Counted from the stretch's first letter, positions 22,871 to 35,908 are shown. The stretch: 64,000 nucleotides of DNA from Tachypleus tridentatus (GCF_004210375.1 NW_027467782.1:22361276-22425275), one strand, 5' to 3'. Notes: generated by a model not told the origin, from the letters alone. Made by a program: numbers and translations.

Positions 22871-23783
22871 ACATTTGTAAACTGTAATAAAAACAAAATA
22901 TACACCATAAATGTTGGAAGCTACAACTACCGTAGTGGACCGATTATAGGGAGATCTCTAATATAATACGATCCATAGTATCAGAAACCATGAGAAAAAA
23001 TTGAGAGTCACAAGCCCTTTTTTTCAGGTCCACAAAAATCAATAGTATAACTGAACATCCTACAGGTGGATTAGTTGCAAGATTAGCGTTGGCCATGAGC
23101 GAACATCTGGCACGCATGCGTAGCTGGATGCTATCTGGAAATTCGAGAATGCGATAGGTGAGAGTAGGGGTTTAAAAGACCTGCAGACAGCTGCAATTAT
23201 AAGGCGACTATCAATCTTATGCCTAGTTATTAATCAAAAACATGGTCTTGTAATCGGTACTTCAAAACATCATACAATTAAGTTTGCTCCAATGTTAGTT
23301 ACTTTTATTTTGACCCAAGATAATACTAAAGCCATTCAGTTCTCTGCTGTCGCAGACTTGAGTAGAATGTTATAACTAACAAAATATCCGACAATAAACA
23401 CGTCATTATATATTCACCTTAGAGCCCTTCAAAACGCCTGATCACCTACCTCAAATTAATTCACTAGAGATATCATAATTAGTATGATGCCCAATTAAAG
23501 CGACAGAAAATAATGAACAGAGCAAGTTAATTACATAAAACCCCCAATTTTGTCTGACGTATGGACGACTTTCTCTAAAGTTAAAACTCTTTTAATTAGT
23601 TCATGCATACAACTATACAATTCTATGAATATTCTACTCGATCTCATTACGTCATACAACGTAAATTTACTGAGAAAATGAAGTTCATTTAGAATTTTGA
23701 TAAATTCTTCTGATAACGTGGGTTGTATATAAAAATTAAAAGACTGCAAAGATAAATATGGACAATTCCTAGTTTTGTTTCCT
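22871..23783. other. No gene seen
   Basis: AT-rich. The open frame on the minus strand at 23531-23749 has no recognisable domain. Confidence 0.4.
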
Positions 23784-24040
23784 GTTTGTTTGCTTGTTTT
23801 AAATTTCGCGCAAAGTTACTCGAGGGCTATCTGTGCTAGTCGTCCCTAATTCAGCAGTGTAAAACCAGAGGGAAGGCAACTAGTCATCACCACCAACTTT
23901 ATGGCTTCTTTTTTACCAGTGAATGGTGGGATTGACCATCACATTTAACACCCCCACAGTTGAAAGGGCCAGCATGTTTGTTGTGCCGAGGATTCAATCC
24001 CTCAACGCACGGGTTACAAGTTGAGTGTCTTAACCACCTG
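23784..24040 (-). mobile_element. tRNA-derived SINE, family 1
   Basis: Reads TTTGTTTGCTTGTTTTAAAT at the tail side, body GAGGGCTATCTGTGCTAGTC, diverged head ending CTTAACCACCTG. Confidence 0.88.
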
Positions 24041-24999
24041 ATTTGAAATTAGTGTTTTGAAGGAAATCTTTTAGGAAAAATTTTGTTGTAAGTAAATTTT
24101 TCTCATCCAGCTTTCGTCATTAAGTCATAGAAATTGAAATGAATGTTATGATATTATGCCATTCAGTGGACATGTGGTATCAGGATATGTACTTTCACCA
24201 CCTCAGTTTCAAAAGGGGTATGTAAAAAAAACGTTTTTTTATCTAACCATTTTTTAAATAATACAAAAGTTTATTTCATCCATACTATGAAATTCCATTG
24301 TAATTAATCATTTTTATTAAGTAAACTGTATCTGGTCTGAAAACAAAAGTTTTTGAACATCACCCTTTCTTCATAAACTATAACAACAACAACAAAAAGA
24401 CAAGTTTACTTGTGAATACACTTTGCAAAGCCTGAGAAATTGTGCAGGAGGAACTGTGAACTTTTGACTGGTTATGCTGATTTCTCCAAGCCAGTTCCCT
24501 TGGCTGTGGTTTTGCTAGATAATAGATAAAGGGATAGTTGAAATCTCCTTAATCCATTCATGCACGTCACTAATCAGATGAGGAGACATTTGGCTAATCA
24601 TTGAAATTAAATTTTCAAGTAATCATGGTTTATTCTCCTTAGAAAGCACACAAGTTGAGCCAGCACTCAGTTTATTAAACTGAGCCTCAGATTGACCTTA
24701 ATGTGTGGTATTCAAGTACAGTAATGCCTGTCACATAGTTATAAGTAGCTGCAAAATACAAATCCCTAAATGTTTTGCACAGAATTGTTTCAAACATAAA
24801 CAATAAGAAATCCCACCTAATATCATTGTGCAATCACCAAAATAATCATTACTCAAACATTAAAACTAAGTCTCCATCCAACCATTGTCTTATAGGTTTC
24901 TTAGGACTACAACAGGCTCATGGAGAATTGAACAATAAGATGTGTAGATGGAGATTAAATCAATATCTGCAGCATTATCAAGGCCTGCTTACAGATCTT
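24041..24999. other. No gene seen
   Basis: AT-rich; the open frames at 24775-25133 lack recognisable domains and the last overlaps the hAT-like fragment in antisense. Confidence 0.35.
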
Positions 25000-25480
25000 A
25001 CATCATAATGTCATTAATGCATGTGATAAAGTTTTTCGCTGATTTCTCATTTATGTACGTGTCTCCATTTATTTTCTGTAACTCGCATAATGGCCCAAAT
25101 AGAGAAATCAGCTGTTCTGTTACTACTAAGTAATAGGCAGTAGTGAAAAGTTTTTCCAGTTTCTCAATCTGATAAGCATGTAAATTTCTCATGCATAAAT
25201 CCATCTGCTGAGCCTGTGGTTTAGATTTAGCATTGGCAGCTTGAACACACGGAGTATGCCCTCCAATTATATCGTGCGCTTTGATCAGTTGTAGACGAAA
25301 ATTACTGGTACCTTTTACAAAAACACTATTACCTTGGCACACGTTTTTTGGCTTTTGCGTGCCTTGCAAAACATTTCAGTAGTTTCTTGATCAAACTTTA
25401 ACCAAGGGAATGTTTCTTCCCATTTTGGTTAGTAACTTCGAGATCGTTTCTCTCATACTTTTCATTGCATTCCGCAGAAG
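25000..25480 (-). pseudogene. hAT-like transposase-derived fragment (KIAA1586-like)
   Basis: On the minus strand a zinc-finger-like N-terminal segment (WEETFPWLKFD, FCKA, then a shift) leads into NFRLQLIKAHD, DLCMRNLHAYQIEKLEKLF and TAYYLVVTEQ, then FGPLCELQ. This order resembles domesticated or free hAT-type proteins annotated as KIAA1586-like, from memory of the family. At least one frame change occurs near 25370. The downstream catalytic part is missing. Confidence 0.55.
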
Positions 25481-27299
25481 GCATTGACTGCTTGATCTTC
25501 CTGCCGAAGCGGCAGGAATGATCCCACTATGACTACTGACACTCACTAGGTGCCTGCTTTTTCCTCGATTTTTTTAACCTTGTCAATTCTGACATCTTCA
25601 CTGGAGAGTTCCTTTCACTTCGTACGACTGTCGTCTTTACTAATGTCACTTTCTCTATTTATTCTAAACTCTCATCATCAGATTTCCTTCACTTTTTGAA
25701 ATATTTCAACAAAGTCACTTTTTTTGGTAAAACCACACATTAACCACAGACAAGAACTGCTATTCTGTTTATTAGATGCACGGACTTGTTGGGCTCGGTA
25801 AATTATATGGAAACAGACAGATATTGGAGGGAGGGTATCTGTTCACAAAAATCGCTGGCACTGAAACCTTGTCACCCAAAGGTGATGTCATCGGCACACA
25901 GAAACTACCGCACAAGGCTGTTCAATATAGTTTTCACATGTACCTTCTAATCTGTATGTTACAATACGTGTTGCCGGTGCGGCAGGGGAAATACGTCTAA
26001 TAAAAGAAATTGCGGCTTGTTTGCTCGGTTTCCAGTTTTATTACAGGCTGTTATTGCCCATTGTCGGCAAAAATCTGTTAAGGATGACCAATAAGACAAT
26101 TATTTAAACGTGAAATATCACTTAAATAGACATAGCAAGAACTGTTGCCTGTAGGTAATATTTATATGCCCCGAGATGTCGGGCAGTTCATAATTTTGAA
26201 CTCTGGACTGCAGTAGCCTATATACAGTGATCGTTCTGTACTGGTACACGTACACAACATATAATCAATTGTAAACTGCACTGCATGTTGAACTACTAAA
26301 TAATGGGTTAGGCCTAGGTTAGAGTATCTTAATCCAACTCAAATATCTGAAGAATGAGTTGTAATCTCAACTTTAAGCTCAGTTTTAACCTGGGAACTTG
26401 AAATGAGCCAACAAACCATACATCAACAAAATAGGCATATTTCTGAAACTTTATCTGCATGCATGAATGCGAAAGTAAATTCAAAACAACGGCCTAAAGT
26501 TGGAAATAGTACACTGGAAATGCTACTGTAGCCCGAAATAATTTTGAATTATTTCAAAATGTTTTGAATTTACTTTTGCATCCATGCATGCAACTGAGAA
26601 CGTTAAGCCTAGTACTCAGTACTAACTTTGCTTACTTGAACTTGTTGAACTCGTGCACGTTTCCAGACAATCCTAAATTGATTTTGTTGATTTGTCGGTT
26701 CTTTATACTAACTTTATATGAAGACGGTGCCACAGTACTGTACTACCACCAGTCGTATAGTGTATACATAACAAAGTTAAGAATAATGTTGTCATACGTG
26801 TCGAAGTCTTACGCAATTTGACCTAAAAGGTCGAATTATCGTCTTTAGACTGCTTTGTTCAGTCAGTTGTTTTTCCAGCTTTTCAGAACATACTGATTTG
26901 AATCTACAGTCGCAAAATAGTTGAATAGTATGATACTCTTATTTTTCTGTAGATGTGACTAAATAAAGCAGTAAATGATGAAACAAAACAGTTCCACCAC
27001 CTATAATTTCTTATACATAGTTATAGCAGAAAGAATGTCAGTTATCATAACATGCAATCATCTTTTACTTGAAGTTTTATCAAGATTATGTGCTGCTCTT
27101 TACAGTAATATTTTGCAAACCAATGACGACTTGCTTCAGATACATAGTTGAGTAGTTTCTCGAAACTTTATTTACTCACCGAGCAAAAAAAAATGTGTTC
27201 TTAACAATGCAGAGTAAAGTCGAACATGGCATATCAGGACAATTACAAAAAAATTGACTAAAGTTGAGTGTGGCAGTGAAAGAGTTAAGGGCATTGTAG
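25481..27299. other. No gene seen in 1.8 kb apart from an inverted repeat
   Basis: Includes a short perfect hairpin TTCCTGCC-GAAGC-GGCAGGAA near 25498 and the longer inverted repeat at 26456-26592. Open frames here have no recognisable domain. Confidence 0.4.
26456..26592. repeat. 33-bp inverted repeat with 71-bp loop
   Basis: Arms 26456-26488 and 26560-26592 pair at 31 of 33 positions; each outer end is TGCATGCATG. A smaller inner palindrome, GAAATAATT and AATTATTTC, lies at about 26535-26555. Could be a foldback or MITE remnant. Confidence 0.8.
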
Positions 27300-28690
27300 C
27301 TGGGGAAAAACTTTGTGGTGTCCTCTTCCCTTGGTGCGCTAAACATGTGCTTATTTTGCTTAATGGTTAATTCAGGGTTGAGGTCAAAAAGCTTTTCATT
27401 TGGTTTGAGAACAATTCTTTTGGAGGCACAGAGAGATCTGTCTGCACTCTCACTGTAGTAGTGGAACGAAGTGCAGCAGCATACGTCCAGGATGAAGTAA
27501 TGGACAGCAACTTTTGAGCCTAAAGTTAATTAATGTATTGAATTGTCTTCAAATGCTGCCCTACTTTTCTCCCAATACTTTAGGGCAAGAATAGATGTAG
27601 AATGGGTGAGAGCCATTTCAACTGACGCAATGAGGGTCCATTTCACACTCATAGACCTCATGGCCCTTGCCACCACAATGAGCACACATCAAGGAACCAC
27701 AACATGATGTCTTCGAGTGACCAAACGTTTGACACTGAAAAAATTTGAGAGGTTTTGGAATGTATGGTCGTGCCTTACAATTAAGATAACCTGCCTTGAT
27801 GGTGGCAGGTGCAAATAATGATGTAAATGTTAAAGTGAGAACATTGGTCAGCATCATAATTCCACCTCTGCAAATTGAGATATGCCTCACTGCAGAAACT
27901 CCTTAGGTGGAGAAACCAAAGAGGATCTATGACCTGGGGATGCTCATCAAATCCTCAACAATAACTCCTCATGATGAATTCAAAATAGGATGAGGCATAA
28001 CCTCAATAGGTATATCCCCAATCGCCTTTGAGTGTAAGGAGTTCACTGCATTTAGATGTGGATGTTTCCACCAATATGTCACCAGAGCAAAGCTTTTTGA
28101 CTGACTTTTGAGAGCCAGCAAATCCTTCTATTTCCTTCTGAATGAAAAAGAAAGACATTTGCAAGAAAATGAGGTACAGGTGTTACAAATGTTAAAGATT
28201 GCTGCCCAAAATCTTCAAGACGTGGGCTGTTCTTTACTATTTTATTTAAGTTTTTATTTGGATGGTCCATAATAAGAAAGAATATTTTGGTGCTCACTGA
28301 CCCCACCCGCCATGGAGTTCTACGATGGGATGGACTACAATGCCAAACAAGAACACTGCAGCAACACCAGGGTTTCATGAGCACTATACCCAAAGACCAG
28401 TATCAGATAACATGTCCACAACACCTGTTGAGAACATCCAACACAAGTACTTGGTTGACCCTAGCCCAAGTGGATTAACCAATTGACCTTAAGGGGCTAT
28501 TCCAAGGTCGCCCATCTACAGGAATTCAAGCCAAAATAGTGTGTTAGGGTTGAATCCTTCAAAACCAGGAACCTCTCCTCCCCTTTATAGGTCATCATGC
28601 ACGGCAAACACGTGTGTAGATGTTTAGATCCCAGAGAAGGTAAACTGAAAGAATAACCTTCCCTGGGAGGTCTTCTCACCACGTACAGGA
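27300..28690 (-). mobile_element. Non-LTR retrotransposon 5' UTR and gag-like ORF1, decayed
   Basis: On the minus strand a GC-richer leader (28690 to about 28300) runs into a broken ORF1. The diagnostic part is 27890-27618: PYIPKPLKFFQCQTFGHSKT, then CCGSLMCAHCGGKGHEVYE and CEMDPHC. These are the CCHC knuckles of an I/Jockey-type gag. It continues shifted as NGSHPFYIYSCPK to about 27300. No endonuclease or RT follows, so the element is 3' truncated. It differs from the element at 1-5100. A leader of this kind is, from memory, common in chelicerate genomes. Confidence 0.75.
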
Positions 28691-29030
28691 ATCTACACCG
28701 AGGGATCGATGTTAAGAGATGAAGTTTGATAATTTAATGAATGGTAATTGTTTATTGATTCCTTCAACAGTGGTCTCAAATGTGTCCTCCTTCTTAACGA
28801 TAAGATACATATATTTGTTACTATTACTCATTTTGGTCACTTGAAGGAAACACACGAAAATCTCGAACTTCTTATTTATAAAGTCAAATATAAAAAAAAT
28901 GTGTTTGGCTACTTTGTGGAGACCTAAAAGTCTTTTGAATGTTGTAGGATTAACAATACTGTTATACAAAGTTTCTGCGTTTTTGTTTTTTTTTGTGTGT
29001 ATGTGAAATGGGACGAGCAAAGTACTAAAT
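28691..29030. other. No gene seen
   Basis: AT-rich spacer between two transposon remnants. Confidence 0.35.
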
Positions 29031-29039
29031 CAGCACCAG

Positions 29040-29280
29040 ATAAAGAAGTAATGGCCACCCGGAGTCAGCCTGATAGCAGGATAGAAAACATTGAACGTGA
29101 AAGTTTGGTTGACACAAAGAAAGTCCTGTTAGCTTCACTTCAAATTAAAGTGGGCTTGATGAATCAGTTTGTGAAGACCTCAGACAAAGACGTTAACTCT
29201 TTCTTTATGGACAATTTTTCAACCTTTTCAGAAGTTCCATTTAAAGAAAGGACTTTGTTTGGCCTCGGATTAGAAAATTG
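29040..29280 (+). pseudogene. Fragment of an unclassified arthropod repeat-encoded protein
   Basis: Open frame with KKVLLASLQIKVGLMNQFVK, then DVNSFFMDNFSTFSE and KERTLFGLGLEN. This resembles a motif (KVLLPPLHIKLGLMKQFVKA and EGIFVGPQIR) that I recall from multi-copy uncharacterised arthropod proteins. No start or other domain is visible, so it is taken as a transposon-derived remnant. Assignment is from memory. Confidence 0.4.
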
Positions 29281-29603
29281 ACTTTTGGCATTGTTTCACT
29301 GCATGTATATGTGCGTGTATAAATAGCTTGCATACTATAGATTGCATTTATTGTTAATAGGCGATTAAATGAGCAATATAAAAAAATAATGAATTAAATA
29401 TTTCATTACGATTATTTGTCCAGGTTTTCAAATTGTTGTCATAATTGATAATACCACCCGAATGTACTTGGTATATTCCATCATTCAGAAATAATCCAAA
29501 AATCAATGCCAATCTAGTCAAACATCATGGAAAATCGTGAAAAAAAAATTAAAGTAAGTAATGGTAGAAAGCTGAGTGTTTACACCAACAACGATTCAAC
29601 TTC
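29281..29603. other. No gene seen
   Basis: AT-rich spacer. Confidence 0.35.
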
Positions 29604-29615
29604 CACTGTCTAAAC

Positions 29616-29731
29616 GCCCGCCGCTAGTACAGCGGTATGTCTCCGGATTTACAACGCTAAAATCAGGGGTTCTATTCCCCTCGGTGGGCTGAGAGGATAT
29701 CTTTTTGTGGCTTTGCTATAAGACAAATACA
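29616..29731 (+). mobile_element. tRNA-derived SINE, family 2, complete with target duplication
   Basis: CCGCTAGTACAGCGGTATGT, then CCGGATTTACAACGCTAAAA, B-box-like GTTCTATTCCC and GTGGCTTTGCTATAAG. Flanked by CACTGTCTAAAC at 29604-29615 and 29732-29743. Confidence 0.92.
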
Positions 29732-29743
29732 CACTGTCTAAAC

Positions 29744-30877
29744 CTCGTTTTGGAAACACAGTTACCATTAAATACCTCATAAAAGAAAGCAAATGGATAG
29801 AAGCCGGCCTCTAACATTTCGACTAATTGTACTCCCTACCTCCACCCTTCCAAAACAAAAAAATGTATACCCTACCATAATATGTGTGTGATTTTTTTAT
29901 GATTATTCATCACTGCTGACTGGATTACCATCACTGTTTGGATTTTGACTGATAAATGGGATATATCACAGGCATTATCCATTATGACAATAAGTTGGTA
30001 ACGTGAACCAATAAAAACAATGTGATACTGATATATATAAAGAAATTTGGGAATTAACCGAAATTACATCGTAAAACACATACATACGGAAATAGAAGTA
30101 AAACAAATACAAACAAAACCAATATGTAAGTGGTACGCAAACACTTACCATAATGTTACTAACACCATGTTAAACATAATAATGGATATTTTAATTTTTT
30201 TTTGTTTATATGTGGAGACATTATTAAATCCTGCGTAACTCAATATAAAAGGTTACACTGGCAATGTCGGTATATTTGATATAGTAGAGACACATTCACC
30301 ACTATCTGTAAATATTTCAATTTTTTTTAAGTTATATGTGGGGACATTATGAAATCCTGGGTGGCTCCACTGTTAGAGGTAAAATTTAACACTGGTCGTT
30401 GTTCCAGCAGTGTAGGTGTATTTGATACAGTAAAGACATGGTCACCACTATCTGTATATATTTTCAATTTTTTCACAAGCTTCATAATTTTTCTGTTGAA
30501 AAATCAACAGAATAAGTTTTCTGTGGTTTTTCTCAACATATCATAAAGGAATAAAAATGTTTCATACTTTAAATTAAACGTCAGAAATATATTTCCATAC
30601 ATAAACATGAAAATCACGTGACTATATGTTTATACTTTTATATTATCACAGAACCAGTTTTATGTTTATAATTTAATATAATGTGCTTAAATATTAACAT
30701 ACAGCCCAGTTATGTTTTAATCATAATATATATATGTAATTCTCAACATATTTTGAACTTTCTCTGTTAATTTGTATAAAAGCAAATAAAATTATTTATG
30801 GCATCGTCAGTTCATCACTAGATTGATTTATAACGTCTACAAACCAAAAGGTAAAAGAATGTTTTTATTATTCGCTC
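29744..30877. other. No gene seen; diverged duplicated segment
   Basis: Two related segments, near 30195-30320 and 30325-30470, share TATATGTGG-GACATTAT, AAATCCTG and TACAGTA-like motifs, suggesting an old tandem duplication. No ORF of note. Confidence 0.4.
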
Positions 30878-30992
30878 TGCTCCCCGATGGTACAGAGGCG
30901 AGCTTACATATTTACAACGCTGAAATCACAGGTTTGATTCTACTTGGTAGACAGTGCAGATAGCCTGATGCGACTTTGCTATAAGAAAATAC
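30878..30992 (+). mobile_element. SINE family 2, diverged
   Basis: GCTCCCCGATGGTACAGAGG, then ATTTACAACGCTGAAATCAC, GGTTTGATTCTACTTGGTAG and GCGACTTTGCTATAAG. Confidence 0.82.
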
Positions 30993-32692
30993 ATTACAAT
31001 TCACTTACAAAATCCTTCTTAACTGTATAGATAGCTTTTCTCCAGAGTTACACTATTCACTTCCAATATTCACAAATCTTGTAGAAACAATAAATTTCTT
31101 AATTCTACAAATTTTCGTTAAAAGAATAGACAAGCAAACAACTAACTGTAAGCATAAAAAGTGTTTTATTCATGGTGGAACATATTACATGTTTCAAGAA
31201 TACATTGGTTTGTCTTCTTAAGACACAGAAGGCATATTTTCACTATTTTTTACCATCAGTAAAACACTTTTTTATGTTTATAAATCACTCTGTTCGCATA
31301 CTGTTATAATTACACGATGTTCTTCACAATTAATGTATTTAGTTAAAATGTTATTGATCAACTTAAGGTATTATTCAATACTTCCTACCAGTAGTCATAT
31401 CCAGTTAGTTTTAACGTCTTTACTTAAACCTAGTTTTTATTAAGTTCTTGTTCCACATTTTCAAGTATTTATCTTCATCAATCACCGTTGTTGTACATTT
31501 AACTTTTCAAACAACACTCGAACTACAAGTGTAAAAGTCTTATCTCTTTTCCCTTTCCTTAAGTTTCTGATAAAACATGTAAATAAGTTAAAAATGTATT
31601 ATATCGCAATAAAAATAAATACATTAATAAAGCTATCAGTCACCATCGTCTTACTGACAAATGAATGTACATGATTTATAATATTGTCTTTTACAAAATA
31701 CAGATTATATCCTTTTATAAGTTCTTGGTTAATTTAAAGATAATTCAAACAGTTTTCTCATGATAATATCTAAATTATGTTTTCCTTATTTGTAGATATT
31801 ATTGGGAGATCAACTTCACATGAAACTTGTCCTTCTGTATTTCTTACACTTATTCTAAGCCTACACAAAAATCAACCAAGGGTATTTAAGTTAAGAGCGT
31901 TTTGGTCTCTGGATCAAGGCATCCCACTGTACTTACACGCAACAATCCTTCACAGATTCAAAATTATCTTAATTAAAGCATAATATATACAGAGCTGTTC
32001 AATGTTTAATTCTGCACGCGTGTGAATAACTTATTTAGAAAATAAAATTACTTTGATTCTCCACGTTCTCAGATTCTAAATATACTGCGGTATTCAGCAT
32101 GCGAGAAGAAGATGAGGTATGACAGACATCAGAATTTTTAACGTTTCATCTAAAGTTGTCATGGCAACTGTGTAACACAAAACAAACCAAATCTACATCT
32201 GTTTCTCGCGATATCGATTGTAGAAAAATGAAAATAATCCACTTAACAAAGAAAACACACAGCAATAACTACAACGTTAAAAAACCATAGCTAGGCAAAA
32301 TCGAAAGTCACCACAACCTGAACGGATAAAATTCCACACAAACAAAGCTCAGTCTTACTATGTAACTACTGGCATGTGCCTTCTTTGAAACAGTTAAAAT
32401 ATGAAAAACAAAATGTGCAGATAAAAAATACAGTTGCCTTTTATGCAAAATTTCGAATAAAACTATATACTACGTTATTCCTCCCATCAGCAGTACTGAT
32501 ACTGAATGGTATTCTCGAAACGGTAACTTTTAAAATGTGAACTTCAGATATCGTATTGAATCAGAATATGTTTCCCATACAGTTACAACAGTCTGCAGTA
32601 ATATGCAAATAAGTTGAACTTAATTCAAACTCGTAATATAACTTATGATATGTATAAAATTAATACATTTAATCTCACTTCCTATAATTTGT
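30993..32692. other. No gene seen in 1.7 kb
   Basis: AT-rich. The open frame at 31777-31983 has no recognisable domain. Confidence 0.4.
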
Positions 32693-32920
32693 TTAGAACA
32701 TTCGAGCAAAGCTATAAAGCGCTATTTTTGCTAGCCGATCCTAATTTTTAACACATATATTAGAATTGAATAACACTCACCGATTAATCTTGGGCTATTC
32801 TGATTGAATATTTCGATGTGACCATCAACATTTTAACGGCTCTGAAGTTCGAAACACGATTTTTGCGGCAACTGAACACGAGCCAGGGACATTCATGCTA
32901 ACCACGAAGACAGTAGTGGT
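32693..32920 (-). mobile_element. SINE family 1, strongly decayed
   Basis: Residual strings GAGCAAAGCTATAAAGCGCT, TGCTAGCCGATCCTAATTT and TCTTGGGCTATTCTG in family order; the tRNA-like head is hardly readable. Confidence 0.6.
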
Positions 32921-34399
32921 GAACTTCATAATATCGTTGATTTGTTTCCTACCCAGACTGTTGTCTGGGGTCCAAAATTATATTGCCGTTTAACATACTT
33001 TCAGAATGCTTGACAAATTGAAAATTTCAGTTATAGACTATTAACTGACGATATGGTTTCAAATAAAGAACTGAATTAATATTTTAAAACAATTTTTAAA
33101 ACATTACAGAACTGGTTTGTTCGATCACGTTTTCGTTTTCTCAATTCGAAATTCCCACCTGTGAAATCTTTAGGTTCTCCACGACTCAACCACAATCGGA
33201 AACTTGATTTTATTTGAAGTGTGCTATTTCCCCGAAAAGAAACCGAAGGTAACCTAGAGGACTCTTGTATTTTAACTACTCGCACCACGGTACAGTGGAC
33301 TTGTCCGGCAGGTAATCATCAGACACTAAAATGACGTCACATAAGAGAAGCTTTCACGTTGCAATTTGTACTGTCGTGACGTCATTAAAACGTACGAGAA
33401 GTACTATACACTCTCTACACTTCAACCCAGAGTGACATATGAATTTCAAAAAATAAAGATATTTCACACCCTTAATTTGGGTTACATTTACTTATGAAGA
33501 ACACTTTCGGGGACCTAACAGAAGTAATTCTAGTAATTTTTAATATTATTTTAATTACGGAAAGCAAAATATTCTTCTTTTAAGGTCTTCATAGTCCTTT
33601 GGATCCTTATCACCATCTTCTGCTTAAATTAGATTTTTCATAAAACATAGACTGAAATGTAGCAGTTAATTAACTGAGAAACACATCACGGAATATCCCC
33701 GAGAGGTTTCATAAAAAACCCGCTTTTAGAAAAGATAAGTTTATTATAAAGTTTTGTCATTTCCTAGTAAAGTCGTCGGAAAAATTCACTGTCTTGAGAC
33801 ATTCGCAATAATTTCATAAATCTTATATGAAACAAATTAACTTGTCTGTGTGTTGTTAATAATGTGTACAGTAAGATATGCGACACTATTAACGGTCTTG
33901 AGAAATAACTACACTTCATTTTGAAAATAATTGTAATTTAAATTATAATTACTTTTATCATCAGAAACATAAGACGGATGAGAAGTAAGAAACAGTAAAC
34001 TAATCAATAATCAAGTGAGTATATCCAATATTTTAACCTTTATTACAGACAAAACATGTACTTTGATAAACTGTACAGATGTTAGTATTTGTTAGTGAAA
34101 GGATAAAAGTGCATTCGAGTCCTTGTCAGTGAGATGATAGAGACAAAATTCTAATGTACACTGCAGCAAGAAGAGATACAATTATAGAAACTTATACTTT
34201 GGTGATTAAAATTATAAAAATAAAGAGTACAGGTCAATTAAAGTTAGTAAAGATAAAACTGATTTAAATTTAATTAAAGGATATGTAAGAGAAAACTTAA
34301 TCACACTTTTAAAGAAAATGAAAGAAAACCCTGTAAAACGCTGAAAACACAAAGGAACGTAAAAGTTTCACGATATTTTTAAAGTAGTTATTCGTTTTC
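32921..34399. other. No gene seen; two CRE palindromes
   Basis: Contains two perfect TGACGTCA octamers at 33332-33339 and 33377-33384. The minus-strand open frame 33076-33288 starts at GTG, not ATG, and has no domain. Confidence 0.4.
33332..33384. promoter_or_regulatory. Pair of CRE-like sites
   Basis: Two copies of the palindrome TGACGTCA spaced 45 bases start to start, the known binding site of CREB/ATF bZIP factors. No adjacent gene was recognised, so a regulatory role is only a possibility. Confidence 0.3.
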
Positions 34400-34408
34400 A
34401 ATAGAAAA

Positions 34409-34671
34409 GGTCCGGCATGGCCAGGTGGGTTAAGGCGTTCGACTCGTAATCTAAGGTTCGAATCCGGTCACACCAAACATGCTCAACCTGTCAGCCGTGG
34501 GAGCATTATAATGTGATGGTCAATCTCACTATTCGCTGGTAAAAGAGTAACTCAAAAGTTGGCGGTGAGCGGTGATGACTAGCTGACTTCCTTCTAGTCT
34601 TACATTGCTAAATTAGGGACGTTTAGCGCAGATAGCAATCGAGTAGTTTGAGCGAAATTAAAAACAACTCG
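34409..34671 (+). mobile_element. tRNA-derived SINE, family 1, with target duplication
   Basis: GGTCCGGCATGGCCAGGTGG at the head, part of the B-box region deleted (AATCTAAGGTTCGAATCC), end GCGAAATTAAAAACAAC. Flanked by AATAGAAAA at 34400-34408 and 34672-34680. Confidence 0.92.
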
Positions 34672-34680
34672 AATAGAAAA

Positions 34681-35900
34681 CAAAGTGCATTACAAAACCC
34701 AAGCTACTGTTTTCTTCCAAAATCTCTAGGTGTCTGCCAGATCGTATCTGTTTTAAAAGATGTATAAATACTTTATCTGTGGATATAAAGTTTACTACAA
34801 ATATATACATGAGTCGAGCATACAAATCTGAACACCTCAGGAATTAGTAATATTATTTGAGATACCCACAGGTCTTACATATCTTGCTGCACAGAGCTTT
34901 GTAGGATATAAGCTCTTTCGAAATTACTAAAGGTAAATCCATAAGATGCCAATGTATATCTGTCCTGTTCAGCTGTGTGAATGTGTTATATTGCAAACAG
35001 ACACCATCAATGTGAACTCTTTGACAAAATTGACAATTTTATTAGTCCATTACTCTGTATTTTACCTCCTAGGTGACTTAGGTTACCATTGTTATAACGA
35101 AGCAGGAAAACAGTTTTTTTCTATTAAGATGGATACAACTTTTTTTAGAATGGAAGATCTAAAATATTTGTTGCTAACAGGTGTTTTTAAACTCGTAAAT
35201 GTTGTTAATTTTAGAAGTCACACAAATAGTCCGCTTACAGGAAGCGATTATCATTATGGAAAACTGTACCAATCCTTTTTTTTTTTGTATCTTAATCACA
35301 TATGTAAAGTTAAGAAACTGCTGTAAAACGTATAAAACAAGTTGAACACACAAATATCTGTGTAATGGATGATAAGATCAGTTTTGTTTTTAAAAACCAC
35401 CAAATAATTGTTACCATAGTTTTTAAGAATCACAGATGAAATGATCAACAAAAGAAGGCTTGAAGGAATGTCAAATGGTAATGGAATTTTCACAGTACAC
35501 CCACATTTCACTTATAGCTGAAAATCGACTTTGTATTAAATAGAAGAAAAGCACATCAAATTATATGTTCATGAAATTGTGTCAGTGAAGTCATTCTTAA
35601 AAACAACTATGATCTTATTTATTTTGGTCGTAATGGTAGCAAAAGTAGAAACTTTGTCTCTATTTTGACACCATTTTAACATGACCAGTCATAAAATAAT
35701 GGAAACGACGAAATTTTAAAAACAAAATTACTTTAATTTGATTGGTATTTGCATTTTTTCTAGTCCAGCCTTTTCTAGAAATTTGTAGAAGATTCTTGAG
35801 AGTAGTACACAACATTTCTTTTACGAATATGCGCAAGAAAATTCTTGAAATTTCGAACGACGCGCTTGATTCATATAAAAACCGAGAGACAGTAATACAT
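34681..35900. other. No gene seen
   Basis: AT-rich. Open frames at 34946-35326 and 35660-35984 use non-ATG starts or lack any recognisable domain; the last runs into a SINE. Confidence 0.4.
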
Positions 35901-35908
35901 GAAGAATA

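Noticed and set aside
25498..25519. Perfect 8-bp hairpin TTCCTGCC-GAAGC-GGCAGGAA
   Set aside because: Resembles a bacterial terminator, but there is no T-run and the DNA is eukaryotic; probably chance.
33076..33288. Minus-strand open frame beside the CRE pair
   Set aside because: It starts at GTG, has no ATG at a useful place and no recognisable domain.
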